A DNA stretch of 64,000 bases, from contig JBKJIJ010000011.1 of assembly GCA_046598525.1 (NCBI GenBank), positions 102,111-166,110 on the forward strand, written 5' to 3'. Each line of letters opens with the position of its first letter. The first letter of the stretch is position 1. The DNA comes from Methylotenera_A sp046598525 (GTDB lineage Bacteria > Pseudomonadota > Gammaproteobacteria > Burkholderiales > Methylophilaceae). Below are positions 35,533-43,552 of this stretch, in pieces. The position numbers were made by a program, and so were the translations under genes. The notes beneath the pieces were generated by a model. That model was not told the origin of the DNA. It ran no database searches and worked only from the letters and a program-made list of their open reading frames with translations.

Positions 35533-36354
35533 ATGAGCTATATCACCACACAAGATAATACAAAGTTATTTTATAAAGATTGGGGCAGTGGCAAGCCAGT
35601 TATTTTTATGCACGGCTGGCCATTGTCATCTGATAGCTGGGATGATCACGCCATGGCGGTTGCTGATGCGGGCTATCGCGCCATTGCCTATGATAGACGC
35701 GGCTTTGGGCGATCTACCCACCCTTGGGGTGGCTATGATTACAACACGCTGGCCGATGATTTGGCCGCGGTAATTGCGCAATTAGGCTTAACAGATGTGA
35801 CTTTAGTTGGCTTTTCAATGGGCGGTGGCGAAGTAGCGCGTTATATGTCTAGGCACCAAGGCCGATCCGTTTCAAAAGCGGTATTGGTTTCATCGATTGT
35901 GCCGTATATGCTAAAAACCGAGGACAACCCTCAAGGTACCGACCAAACCGTTTTTGACGAAATGACCATTAATATGATTGAAGATCGCGCTGCATTTTTT
36001 GCCGATTTTTTCAAAACGTTTTATGGCTTTACTATGATGAATCATCCTGCTAGCCAAGAAGTACTTGAATGGTCTAGAAGCGTGGGTATGTCTGCCAATT
36101 TAAAAGCCACATTGGCCTGCGCAGGCGCATTTTCATCCACCGATTTCCGTGCCGATTTAAGCGCTATTAAAGTACCAACGCTGATTATTCATGGCACCGA
36201 AGACAAAACGGTGCCTATTGACGCATCAGCCCGCGCGGCGGCAGTTGGTATTGCGCATGCGCAATTAATTGAATACGAAGGCGCGCCACACGGCTTATTA
36301 GTAACCGAAAAGCAGCGATTTAGTAACGATTTATTGGCCTTTTTGGCAGATTAA
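35533..36354 (+). CDS. Alpha/beta hydrolase, cofactor-free haloperoxidase type
   Basis: A 273-residue hydrolase of the non-heme chloroperoxidase/esterase group. Nucleophile elbow GFSMGGG (S95), acid D224 in HGTEDKTVPI and H253 in APHGLLVTEK form the triad; the oxyanion HGWPLSSDSW and DRRGFGRS are standard. Cytoplasmic, no signal. Natural substrate unknown; such enzymes are esterases or perhydrolases in vitro (family knowledge). Confidence 0.9.
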   Translation: MSYITTQDNTKLFYKDWGSGKPVIFMHGWPLSSDSWDDHAMAVADAGYRAIAYDRRGFGRSTHPWGGYDYNTLADDLAAVIAQLGLTDVTLVGFSMGGGEVARYMSRHQGRSVSKAVLVSSIVPYMLKTEDNPQGTDQTVFDEMTINMIEDRAAFFADFFKTFYGFTMMNHPASQEVLEWSRSVGMSANLKATLACAGAFSSTDFRADLSAIKVPTLIIHGTEDKTVPIDASARAAAVGIAHAQLIEYEGAPHGLLVTEKQRFSNDLLAFLAD

Positions 36355-36426
36355 TCATCATATTAATCTGCTAATTAATATTAGGCCGATTCACTACAAA
36401 CCGTAACAATTTGAAACTATTCTTTA

Positions 36427-36453
36427 CTGGCACTCTCATAAGGTGAGTGCTAA
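36427..36453. promoter_or_regulatory. CIRCE element (HrcA operator) upstream of rpoH
   Basis: The CIRCE consensus is TTAGCACTC-N9-GAGTGCTAA. Here the left arm CTGGCACTC (36427-36435) matches 7 of 9, the spacer is exactly 9 nt, and the right arm GAGTGCTAA (36445-36453) matches 9 of 9. It ends 37 nt before the putative rpoH start. No hrcA gene is in the window. Confidence 0.88.
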
Positions 36454-36476
36454 AATTATATTGTTCTATTTTATTT

Positions 36477-36482
36477 AAGGAG
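36477..36482 (+). promoter_or_regulatory. Ribosome binding site of rpoH that points to a non-ATG start
   Basis: AAGGAG, a full anti-16S match, 5 nt before ATC (36488) and 8 nt before ATT (36491). An in-frame TAA lies at 36476-36478, so translation cannot begin further upstream. The first in-frame ATG (36545) has no such site. Confidence 0.8.
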
Positions 36483-36490
36483 TTTTCATC

Positions 36491-37342
36491 ATTAACGCTT
36501 TAACGATACCGTCAATTTCATCTCTTGATAGCTTTGACCAGTATATGCGTGCAATCAAGGCCTTCCCGCTATTAAGCGCAGAAGAAGAATATGATTTGGC
36601 CACAAAACTTAAAAATGACAACGATTTAGACGCCGCGCAAACATTAATTGTTTCGCATCTGCGCCTAGTTGTTAGCATTGCGCGTGGCTATTTGGGTTAT
36701 GGCTTGCCACAATCCGATCTTATTCAAGAAGGCAATATTGGTTTGATGAAAGCCGTCAAACGTTTTGATCCAGATCGCGGCGTACGCTTAGTTTCGTTTG
36801 CCATGCATTGGATTAAAGCCGAGATGAATGAATACATTGTGCGTAACTGGCGCTTGGTGAAAACCGCGACCACTAAAGCGCAACGTAAATTATTCTTTAA
36901 TTTACGCAGCATGAAAAAAGGCTTGGGCTCATTGCAGCCAGATGAAATTAATCACATCGCCAAAGAGCTAAACGTAAAGCCAGAAGAAGTGATGGAAATG
37001 GAATATCGCTTAAATGGCCAAGAGATTTCGCTAGATGCGCAAATTGATGACGATGGCGATGAAAGCTTTAGCCCAATTGCTTATTTGGAAGATGAAAGCC
37101 CAGAGCCATCTGAGTTTTTAGCCAACCAACAAGCCGAAAAAATGCAATCGGCCAGCTTAAGCAAAGCGTTAATGAGCTTGGATGAGCGTAGCCGCCGTGT
37201 GTTAGAAGCGCGTTGGTTAACCGAAAGCGCCACGCTTACCTTGCACGATTTAGCCGCCGAGTTTGGTGTATCAGCTGAACGTATTCGCCAAATTGAGCAA
37301 AAAGCCATGCAAAAGATTAAAGGTGCCATGTTAGCAGCTTAA
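36491..37342 (+). CDS. rpoH: RNA polymerase sigma-32 (heat shock sigma factor), apparent AUU/AUC start
   Basis: RpoH directs RNA polymerase to heat-shock promoters such as those before grpE and dnaK in this window. Conserved parts: SHLRLVVSIARGYLGYGLPQ (region 2.1), SDLIQEGNIGLMKAVKRF (2.2-2.4), the RpoH box TTKAQRKLFFNLR, and region 4.2 SAERIRQIEQKAMQKIK. Homology to RpoH starts well before the first ATG (36545): codons from 36491 read I-NALTIPSISSLDSFDQYMRAIKAF, matching the usual N-terminus. Between the in-frame TAA (36476) and 36545 there is no ATG, GTG, TTG or CTG; the SD-placed codons are ATC (36488) and ATT (36491). I give the ATT; ATC adds one residue. Length 283 aa. A CIRCE element lies upstream and a terminator downstream. 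Confidence 0.92.
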   Translation: MNALTIPSISSLDSFDQYMRAIKAFPLLSAEEEYDLATKLKNDNDLDAAQTLIVSHLRLVVSIARGYLGYGLPQSDLIQEGNIGLMKAVKRFDPDRGVRLVSFAMHWIKAEMNEYIVRNWRLVKTATTKAQRKLFFNLRSMKKGLGSLQPDEINHIAKELNVKPEEVMEMEYRLNGQEISLDAQIDDDGDESFSPIAYLEDESPEPSEFLANQQAEKMQSASLSKALMSLDERSRRVLEARWLTESATLTLHDLAAEFGVSAERIRQIEQKAMQKIKGAMLAA

Positions 37343-37376
37343 AATTTCTTAATTAAGCCACATTAACCTTTACAAT

Positions 37377-37406
37377 AAAAAAGCCGACTTGATGTCGGCT
37401 TTTTTA
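37377..37406 (+). terminator. Terminator after rpoH
   Basis: AAAAAAGCCGAC-TTGAT-GTCGGCTTTTTT; the A run on the left lets it serve the convergent GTPase gene as well. Confidence 0.9.
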
Positions 37407-37438
37407 TTACTGCTTAATTCCTATAAATTTAAAACAAG

Positions 37439-39397
37439 CTATGCCGCTTTGGCATCCGCTTCACTCTCAAAAGCCAAGGCGTTACCCATATGCTGACGCA
37501 GTACTTTTAAATCAGTCATTTGCGCACGAATACTTTTCTCAATATTCTCTAGCTCTAAAATACGGTCTTCCAACGTATCCGTTGCTTTATAAATACGCTT
37601 AATACTTTCTAAACGGCGGCGCAATTGCAATTGATGTTCACGCACTTGTGATTCCATTGGCGCAATCACGGCTTTTAACCAGTTTTCCACATCGCGGTTC
37701 GCCACTTCATACACATGAATCACGCGGCTAGCCAAGGTTTCAAAGAACTTAGTGGTTAAAGTCATTTTTTCGTTAGCAATCATATTAAAAGCGGTATTAA
37801 ATTGCTCTTTATAGGCGCGCTCTAATTTAGCCAACTCTTTTTGATAACGCAAAGTAGAAAAAGCCGGCGGCTCTGATTTGCGTAAGCCATGCTCTTTGCT
37901 GAACTTGTCGTACATCACGTCCATCATTTTCTTAATTTCATCAATTTGCGTATCCGATGAAACCAAACGGCCTTTTAAATCTAAGAAAAAGTGATCCATT
38001 GCTTCGCGAATGGTTTTGGTAAAACTGGCTTTAACCATGGTTTCGCGCGTAGTGTGCACTTGCAGTTTAAGCGCTTCCATACCCAATAAAGTGAATAACT
38101 TGTTGGTTTGTTGCGAAAACACGCTGCGCAAGGCTTGAAAGCGTTGCAAACCTTTTTCAAAGTTCTCTTTGTCCACTTTCACTTTGTTCATCATGTGTTC
38201 AACAACATCTTCATTTTTGCCGCGTAAGCCGCGCAATTCATCCAGTTGTTCAACCACACCAGTTACACGCGATTCCAAAATCATATTGGAATTAGCGATT
38301 AAATCTTCAATTTCGTTTTTGGTGTTATCGCGAACGATTTCTTTTTTAGACGGAATTAATTCATCAGACAAGGCTTTTTCAAGCTCTGGCAAACGGCTTT
38401 GCGCTAACAAAGCTTCATCGCCATTAATTTTAGCCAACAAACCTTTTTGCGCCGATGTTGGGAAAATTTGATTATTTTCCAAGCCTAATAACTCAGCGCT
38501 CACCCTGACCTGTTTGGCGATTTCTTTTTCAATATCAGCTTCGTTTTTTAATTCATCCCACAAGCCGTCAATTTTATTTAAAACAGCTAAACGGCCTTTT
38601 TGTTTCCAGCGTGTACCGCTAATATATTGACGCCACACATCAATTTCAGATTTCGTCACACCGGTATCGGCCGCTAAAATAAACAACACAGCGTGTGCGT
38701 TTGGCAGCATGTTAAGCGTTAATTCTGGCTCTGTACCAATGGCGTTTAAGCCAGGTGTATCTAAAATCACTAAGCCTTGCTCTAACAATGGGTGCGGGAA
38801 ATTAATCATGGCATAACGCCAGCATGGAATATCGATACTGCCGTCTTTGTTCAAACTCATGGCATCGTCAGCGCTGTTTGGGTCAAAAAGGCCAAATTTT
38901 TCAGCATCTTCAGCCGTCACGCGTTTGGTGCTGCTCACTTCTTTAAACGCCGCAACCATGCTGTCGTTATTATCTACATTAAATTCAACCACTTTCCATT
39001 CGTCCGGATAGCGTTTGTACTCAGTTGTAGTAGCGTCAGATGAACGTGTTTCAATCGGCAACATCGAGATCGAAGTAGGTTTTGAAGCGTCATACAGCAA
39101 TTCGGTTGGGCACATGGTGGTGCGGCCAGCGCTTGATGGCAGTAAACGTTGCCCATAATCAGCAAAGAAAATCGCGTTAATTAATTCCGATTTACCGCGC
39201 GAAAATTCAGCCACAAAGGCCACGTTTAATTTATCTTCACGCAAACGCTCTAATAAATTAGTAATGCGCTGATCAATTTGCGCATCGTTTAGCTCTTGCT
39301 CATTTAGCCAGCTGCGATAATCGCAAATGCTATCAACCAGCGCTTTCCGCCACTCGGAATACGCTGCAAATTGATGCGCTAGTTTATTTTCTGCCAT
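37439..39397 (-). CDS. Dynamin-like GTPase
   Basis: A 652-residue bacterial dynamin-family protein. GTPase motifs: P-loop AEFSRGKSELINAIF (about residues 64-78, with Ala at the first Gly), switch GRTTMCPTE, G3 LDTPGLNAIG and G4 LNKID. The rest is long helical, coiled-coil-forming sequence ending in LEDRILELENIEKSIRAQMTDLK. The ATG at 39395-39397 has GGGGA at good spacing; a GTG four codons earlier overlaps that site. Bacterial dynamins remodel or protect membranes (family knowledge); the specific role here is unknown. Convergent with rpoH, sharing a terminator. Confidence 0.88.
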   Translation of the reverse strand: MAENKLAHQFAAYSEWRKALVDSICDYRSWLNEQELNDAQIDQRITNLLERLREDKLNVAFVAEFSRGKSELINAIFFADYGQRLLPSSAGRTTMCPTELLYDASKPTSISMLPIETRSSDATTTEYKRYPDEWKVVEFNVDNNDSMVAAFKEVSSTKRVTAEDAEKFGLFDPNSADDAMSLNKDGSIDIPCWRYAMINFPHPLLEQGLVILDTPGLNAIGTEPELTLNMLPNAHAVLFILAADTGVTKSEIDVWRQYISGTRWKQKGRLAVLNKIDGLWDELKNEADIEKEIAKQVRVSAELLGLENNQIFPTSAQKGLLAKINGDEALLAQSRLPELEKALSDELIPSKKEIVRDNTKNEIEDLIANSNMILESRVTGVVEQLDELRGLRGKNEDVVEHMMNKVKVDKENFEKGLQRFQALRSVFSQQTNKLFTLLGMEALKLQVHTTRETMVKASFTKTIREAMDHFFLDLKGRLVSSDTQIDEIKKMMDVMYDKFSKEHGLRKSEPPAFSTLRYQKELAKLERAYKEQFNTAFNMIANEKMTLTTKFFETLASRVIHVYEVANRDVENWLKAVIAPMESQVREHQLQLRRRLESIKRIYKATDTLEDRILELENIEKSIRAQMTDLKVLRQHMGNALAFESEADAKAA

Positions 39398-39409
39398 TGT
39401 CGTCCCCAC

Positions 39410-39736
39410 GCCTTGCGTTTAATCACATCTGTTTGGTCAATTGTGTTTAATCAACCTGTGTAAAACATTAGGTACACTATTAAATCGCTTACAGAATTTT
39501 GATTGATCAGCCTAAATTCAGCCTCTTTATACGTGAATCAACTGTATCACAACATTGATAATAATTAAATTAATCAACGCTATTATTAGGTTGAATTGAT
39601 TTAGTTTCTGATGAAAGGCTAATTTTCAGTCACAAACGGTTAAATCATTAAAAAAGTTGTGGTTAAAACCGCTATTTTGCAAGCCGCAATCCATGTTCTG
39701 TTATCATTATTGTCTGAATCATTAAGCCTATTTGCA
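39410..39736. other. Intergenic region between the GTPase gene and the DUF971 gene
   Basis: About 330 bp, AT-rich, between divergently transcribed genes. It must hold both promoters. I see no gene, RNA or clear repeat in it; an in-frame extension of the DUF971 frame reaches 39659 but lacks family features. Confidence 0.5.
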
Positions 39737-40117
39737 ATGACCAATACCAGCCAACAATCGCCGCGCCCAATTGATATTCGCTTGCATCAAGCATCCCGAT
39801 TATTAGAAATAAAATTCGATAATAATACTGAATGCAAGCTGTCGACTGAGTTTTTGCGCGTCTACTCGCCATCTGCCGAAGTGCGCGGCCATGGCGCAGG
39901 GCAAGAAACGCTGCAAATTGGTAAAGAAGAGGTGAATATTAGCGCTATCGAACCTGTGGGCAATTATGCAGTCAAGCTAGTGTTCACCGATGGCCATGAT
40001 ACAGGCTTGTATTCGTGGGATTATTTATACGAAATGGCCAGCAATTATGAAGCCATGTGGCAAGATTATATGGCCAAGCTTGAAATGGCTGGGCACAAGC
40101 GCAAGCCGATTGTTTAG
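39737..40117 (+). CDS. DUF971 (gamma-butyrobetaine hydroxylase N-terminal-like) protein
   Basis: A 126-residue protein of the DUF971 family. Typical marks are LLEIKFDNNTECKLSTEFLRVYSPSAEVRGHG, then ISAIEPVGNYAVKLVFTDGHDTGLYSWDYL. The family fold occurs as the N-terminal domain of gamma-butyrobetaine hydroxylase and alone in bacteria, where it is often linked to Fe-S or ubiquinone genes. The ATG at 39737 starts the family-like part. It is the first gene of the ubiE-ubiJ-ubiB cluster, 9 bp upstream of ubiE, an arrangement common in betaproteobacteria. Confidence 0.9.
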   Translation: MTNTSQQSPRPIDIRLHQASRLLEIKFDNNTECKLSTEFLRVYSPSAEVRGHGAGQETLQIGKEEVNISAIEPVGNYAVKLVFTDGHDTGLYSWDYLYEMASNYEAMWQDYMAKLEMAGHKRKPIV

Positions 40118-40126
40118 GAAATAACT

Positions 40127-40864
40127 ATGACCGAAAAAACCACGCATTTTGGCTTTAAAACCATTAGCGAACCCATCAAACAGCAAAAAGTGGGCGAGGT
40201 ATTCCACTCTGTCGCCAGCAAATACGATGTGATGAATGATGTCATGTCGGCTGGTTTACATCGCGTTTGGAAACGTTTTGCGGTGGATGTAAGCGGCGTT
40301 AAAGCGGGTGATAAAGTGCTAGATATTGCTGGCGGTAGTGGCGATTTATCCAAATTATTCGCTCAAAAAGTGGGCGCAACAGGTGAGATAATATTAACCG
40401 ACATTAACGCATCCATGCTAGCCGTTGGCCGCGATCGCATGATTGACGCCGGATTAAGCGTGCCAGCCATGCAATGCAATGCCGAACAATTACCGTTTGC
40501 CGATAATAGTTTTGATTGCGTGATTGTAGCATTTGGCCTGCGCAATATGACGCACAAAGACGTGGCGTTAAAAGAAATGCAGCGCGTATTAAAAGTGGGT
40601 GGCAGGCTGTTGGTTTTAGAATTCTCAAAAGTATGGCAGCCTTTAGAGAAATTATATGACGTTTATTCATTTAAACTTTTGCCTTTTATGGGCAAATTAA
40701 TCGCCAAAGATGCCGAAAGTTATCAATACTTAGCCGAAAGTATCCGCATGCATCCAGACCAAGAAACGCTGAAACAAATGATGATTGAAGCGGGTTTAAG
40801 CCAAGTGGATTATCATAATTTAAACGCTGGCGTGGTGGCATTACACAAGGGCTACAAAACCTAG
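40127..40864 (+). CDS. ubiE: Ubiquinone/menaquinone C-methyltransferase UbiE
   Basis: UbiE C-methylates 2-methoxy-6-polyprenyl-1,4-benzoquinol (and demethylmenaquinol). The 245-residue enzyme has YDVMNDVMSAGLHRVWKR, the SAM motif LDIAGGSGDLSKLFA, DINASMLAVGRDR and FGLRNMTHKDVALKEM, all characteristic. AGGAAA precedes the ATG. Followed by ubiJ and ubiB, giving a compact ubiquinone operon. Confidence 0.97.
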   Translation: MTEKTTHFGFKTISEPIKQQKVGEVFHSVASKYDVMNDVMSAGLHRVWKRFAVDVSGVKAGDKVLDIAGGSGDLSKLFAQKVGATGEIILTDINASMLAVGRDRMIDAGLSVPAMQCNAEQLPFADNSFDCVIVAFGLRNMTHKDVALKEMQRVLKVGGRLLVLEFSKVWQPLEKLYDVYSFKLLPFMGKLIAKDAESYQYLAESIRMHPDQETLKQMMIEAGLSQVDYHNLNAGVVALHKGYKT

Positions 40865-40874
40865 CATTTACACT

Positions 40875-41477
40875 ATGTTAAAACCATTAATCACCCGTTT
40901 TTTGCAGCATATTACCAATCAAAACAATTGGTCGCGGCCCTATTTGGCGCCTTTTGCCGGCAAAGTGGTGCAATTTGATTTCTCTCTACTAAAAGCGCAT
41001 TTAATTATCTTAGAAGATGGTAGTTTAAGTTTGGCTGGTGTTACCGCCACTGCCGATGCGGTGATTCATTTACCGCCCAGCTTAGCCATGCGCTTAATGG
41101 CGCAAGATGAATCAGCCAAGATGCAAATTAAAATTGATGGCGACACGCACTTAGCCACCGAATTAAGCAAAGTATTGCAGCAAATGCGCTGGGATATTGA
41201 AGAAGATTTAAGCCATTTAGTGGGCGATATTGCCGCCAATAAAGTAGTGGCAGGCAGCCAAAAATTGGCACTTGAAACCAAAAAGCAAACAGTCAATTTA
41301 GCTGAAATGCTAAGCGAATATTGGCAAGAAGAAAAATTGGTAATTGCCAAAAAGTGGCAAGTTGAAAAATTTGTGCAAGAAGTAGATAGCCTTAAAAGCG
41401 ATTTAGCGCGCTTTGAAAAAAAACTGCAAAAGCTTAGCAAAACAGCCAATAATCCTGCAGAAAGCCACACCGATTAA
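40875..41477 (+). CDS. ubiJ: Ubiquinone biosynthesis accessory factor UbiJ (SCP2-like)
   Basis: A 200-residue protein with an N-terminal SCP2-type lipid-binding domain (QFDFSLLKAHLIILEDGSLSL, ...IKIDGDTHLATELSKVL) and a C-terminal coiled coil (VDSLKSDLARFEKKLQKLSK). UbiJ presents hydrophobic ubiquinone intermediates to the Ubi complex. Between ubiE and ubiB, with its TAA sharing the A of the ubiB ATG (TAATG). Confidence 0.92.
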   Translation: MLKPLITRFLQHITNQNNWSRPYLAPFAGKVVQFDFSLLKAHLIILEDGSLSLAGVTATADAVIHLPPSLAMRLMAQDESAKMQIKIDGDTHLATELSKVLQQMRWDIEEDLSHLVGDIAANKVVAGSQKLALETKKQTVNLAEMLSEYWQEEKLVIAKKWQVEKFVQEVDSLKSDLARFEKKLQKLSKTANNPAESHTD

Positions 41478-43054
41478 TGCATTATTTCCGCCTATTCATC
41501 ATTATTTTCATCCTGCTAAAATTTGGATTAGATGAATTTATTGCTGACCACATTAATTTTAAGCCGCTACACAAACTCATTAAGGCATTGTTTTTTTGGC
41601 GCAATACCTCGCTACCCAGAGGTGTGCGCTTACGTTTAGCTTTAGAAAAATTAGGGCCATTATTTGTTAAGTTTGGCCAAATGTTATCTACCAGGCGCGA
41701 TTTATTAGCGCCCGATGTGGCCAATGAGCTGGCAAAACTGCAAGACCAAGTGCCGCCTTTTGCCTTTGCAGAAGTACAAAAAAGCATTGAAGCGGCTTTT
41801 GATTTGCCACTAGTCCAAGTGTATAGCCAATTTGAAACCGTTGCTGTTGCCAGCGCATCGGTGGCGCAAGTGCACTTTGCCTTATTGCCCGATGGTCAGC
41901 CAGTGGCGGTAAAAGTATTGCGGCCCGGCATCGCAAAAGTCATTCATCAAGATTTGCAATTGTTAAAATCGCTGGCTTGGTTACTGCAAACATTATCTAG
42001 CGAAGGCAAACGCTTAAAACCGTTAGAAGTGGTTGAAGAATTTGCACGCCACACCAAGCATGAGCTGGATTTAACGCTAGAAGCGGCTAATTGCAGCCAA
42101 TTAGCACGTAACTTCGCTCAAAATGAAAAAATGCGCACAAAGTTGCTGATACCCGATGTATATTGGGATTACTGCCGCAAAGAAGTGATGACCATGCAGC
42201 GCATGTATGGCACGCCAATTAGCCAGATTGATGTGTTGCGCGCCAAGGGAATAGACATTACCAAGCTGGCGCATGACGGCGTTGAGATATTTTTCACCCA
42301 AGTGTTTCGCGATGGTTTTTTTCATGCCGATATGCACCCAGGCAATATTCAGGTGGCCGATGAAGGCCCTGATAAAGGCAAATATATTGCCCTAGATTTT
42401 GGCATTATGGGTAGCTTAAGCGATACTGATAAATACTACCTTGCGCGCAATTTCTTGGCTTTTTTTAATCGCGATTATCGCGATGTGGCCATTGCGCATA
42501 TTGAATCAGGCTGGGTACCAAAAGACACCAATACGGATGAATTAGAAACCGCTATTCGCGCCATTTGTGAGCCTATTTTTGATAAGCCATTAAAAGATAT
42601 TTCGTTTGGCCGCACTTTATTAAGCTTATTTCAAATGTCGCGCCGATTTGGCGTAGTAATTCAGCCGCAGCTGGTTATGCTACAAAAAACGCTGCTGAAT
42701 ATTGAAGGCTTAGGCCGCGATTTAGACCCTAATATTGATTTATGGCAAACTGCCAAGCCCTTCTTAAAACATTGGATGAGCGAGCAAGTGGGTTGGCGCA
42801 GCATGGTGAACACATTCAAAAAAGAGCTGCCGTTTATTTTAAAAAATACGCCGCAAATGCCGCGCTTGGTGCACCAATTTTTAAATCAGCAAACGCATGC
42901 CGAGCAAGATATGCCCATGCGCGAAACCATGGATGCGCTGATTAAAGCGCAGCAAAAGCAAGCGCGCTGGCAAAAAAGGTTAACCTTGGTTATTGGTGTT
43001 TTGCTTGTTCTGCAAATCGTCACGCTGATTGCTTTTAGCTTTAAGATTATTTAA
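41477..43054 (+). CDS. ubiB: Ubiquinone biosynthesis kinase-like protein UbiB
   Basis: A 525-residue ADCK/UbiB-family atypical kinase required for ubiquinone synthesis. KxGQ motif at KFGQMLSTRRDLLAPDVA, the Ala-rich nucleotide loop ASASVAQVHFA, VAVKVLRPG, HADMHPGNIQV and ALDFGIMGSL. Two C-terminal membrane segments (LTLVIGVLLVLQIVTLIAFS) anchor it to the inner membrane. Coupled to ubiJ by a 1 nt overlap. Confidence 0.97.
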   Translation: MHYFRLFIIIFILLKFGLDEFIADHINFKPLHKLIKALFFWRNTSLPRGVRLRLALEKLGPLFVKFGQMLSTRRDLLAPDVANELAKLQDQVPPFAFAEVQKSIEAAFDLPLVQVYSQFETVAVASASVAQVHFALLPDGQPVAVKVLRPGIAKVIHQDLQLLKSLAWLLQTLSSEGKRLKPLEVVEEFARHTKHELDLTLEAANCSQLARNFAQNEKMRTKLLIPDVYWDYCRKEVMTMQRMYGTPISQIDVLRAKGIDITKLAHDGVEIFFTQVFRDGFFHADMHPGNIQVADEGPDKGKYIALDFGIMGSLSDTDKYYLARNFLAFFNRDYRDVAIAHIESGWVPKDTNTDELETAIRAICEPIFDKPLKDISFGRTLLSLFQMSRRFGVVIQPQLVMLQKTLLNIEGLGRDLDPNIDLWQTAKPFLKHWMSEQVGWRSMVNTFKKELPFILKNTPQMPRLVHQFLNQQTHAEQDMPMRETMDALIKAQQKQARWQKRLTLVIGVLLVLQIVTLIAFSFKII

Positions 43055-43072
43055 TTTTAGGGGTTTAAACCG

Positions 43073-43519
43073 ATGTTAAAAATAGCTGCTTACCTTATGT
43101 TTGGTTTATTTTTGGTATTTTCAAATATCGTTATTGCAGAAAATTTAAGCCCTGTTGGCCTATGGAAAACCATTGACGACAAAACAGGCAAGCCGCGCTC
43201 ACTTATCCGCATTAATGAAAGCAACGGTGAATACAGTGCCACTATTGAAAAAGGCCTGTTAGCTACTGATACGGGTGAAGCAATTTGCGATAAATGTAGC
43301 GATGAACGCAAAAACCAAAAATTGCTTGGCATGACTATTGTTAAAGGGCTTAAAAAAAATGGTCCTCAATACGATGGCGGCGAAATTTTGGACCCAGACA
43401 ACGGCAAAACTTACCGTTGCAAAATGAAGCTAGATGAAACTGGCAATAGGTTAGAAGTGCGCGGCTTTATTGGCATATCCTTGCTTGGCCGCTCACAAAT
43501 TTGGAATCGGGTTGAATAA
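43073..43519 (+). CDS. DUF2147-family secreted protein
   Basis: A 148-residue exported protein: signal peptide MLKIAAYLMFGLFLVFSNIVIA, then the DUF2147 pattern SPVGLWKTIDDKTGKPRSLIRI, CDKC, GGEILDPDNGKTYRCKMKL and GRSQIWNRVE. DUF2147 proteins are small periplasmic or surface beta-barrel-like proteins of unknown function, often induced in interactions with hosts or stress. AGGGG lies upstream of the ATG. It follows ubiB by 18 bp. Confidence 0.88.
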   Translation: MLKIAAYLMFGLFLVFSNIVIAENLSPVGLWKTIDDKTGKPRSLIRINESNGEYSATIEKGLLATDTGEAICDKCSDERKNQKLLGMTIVKGLKKNGPQYDGGEILDPDNGKTYRCKMKLDETGNRLEVRGFIGISLLGRSQIWNRVE

Positions 43520-43552
43520 TCTAATATTCACTAAAAATTAAGGCTAAAAGTT

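Noticed and set aside
36545..37342. rpoH starting at the first ATG
   Set aside because: It would drop 18 residues that match the conserved RpoH N-terminus, and it has no ribosome binding site, while AAGGAG lies upstream at good distance from ATC/ATT.
43520..43552. Riboswitch upstream of the sodium:solute symporter gene
   Set aside because: The gap is only 33 bp and has no structured leader.
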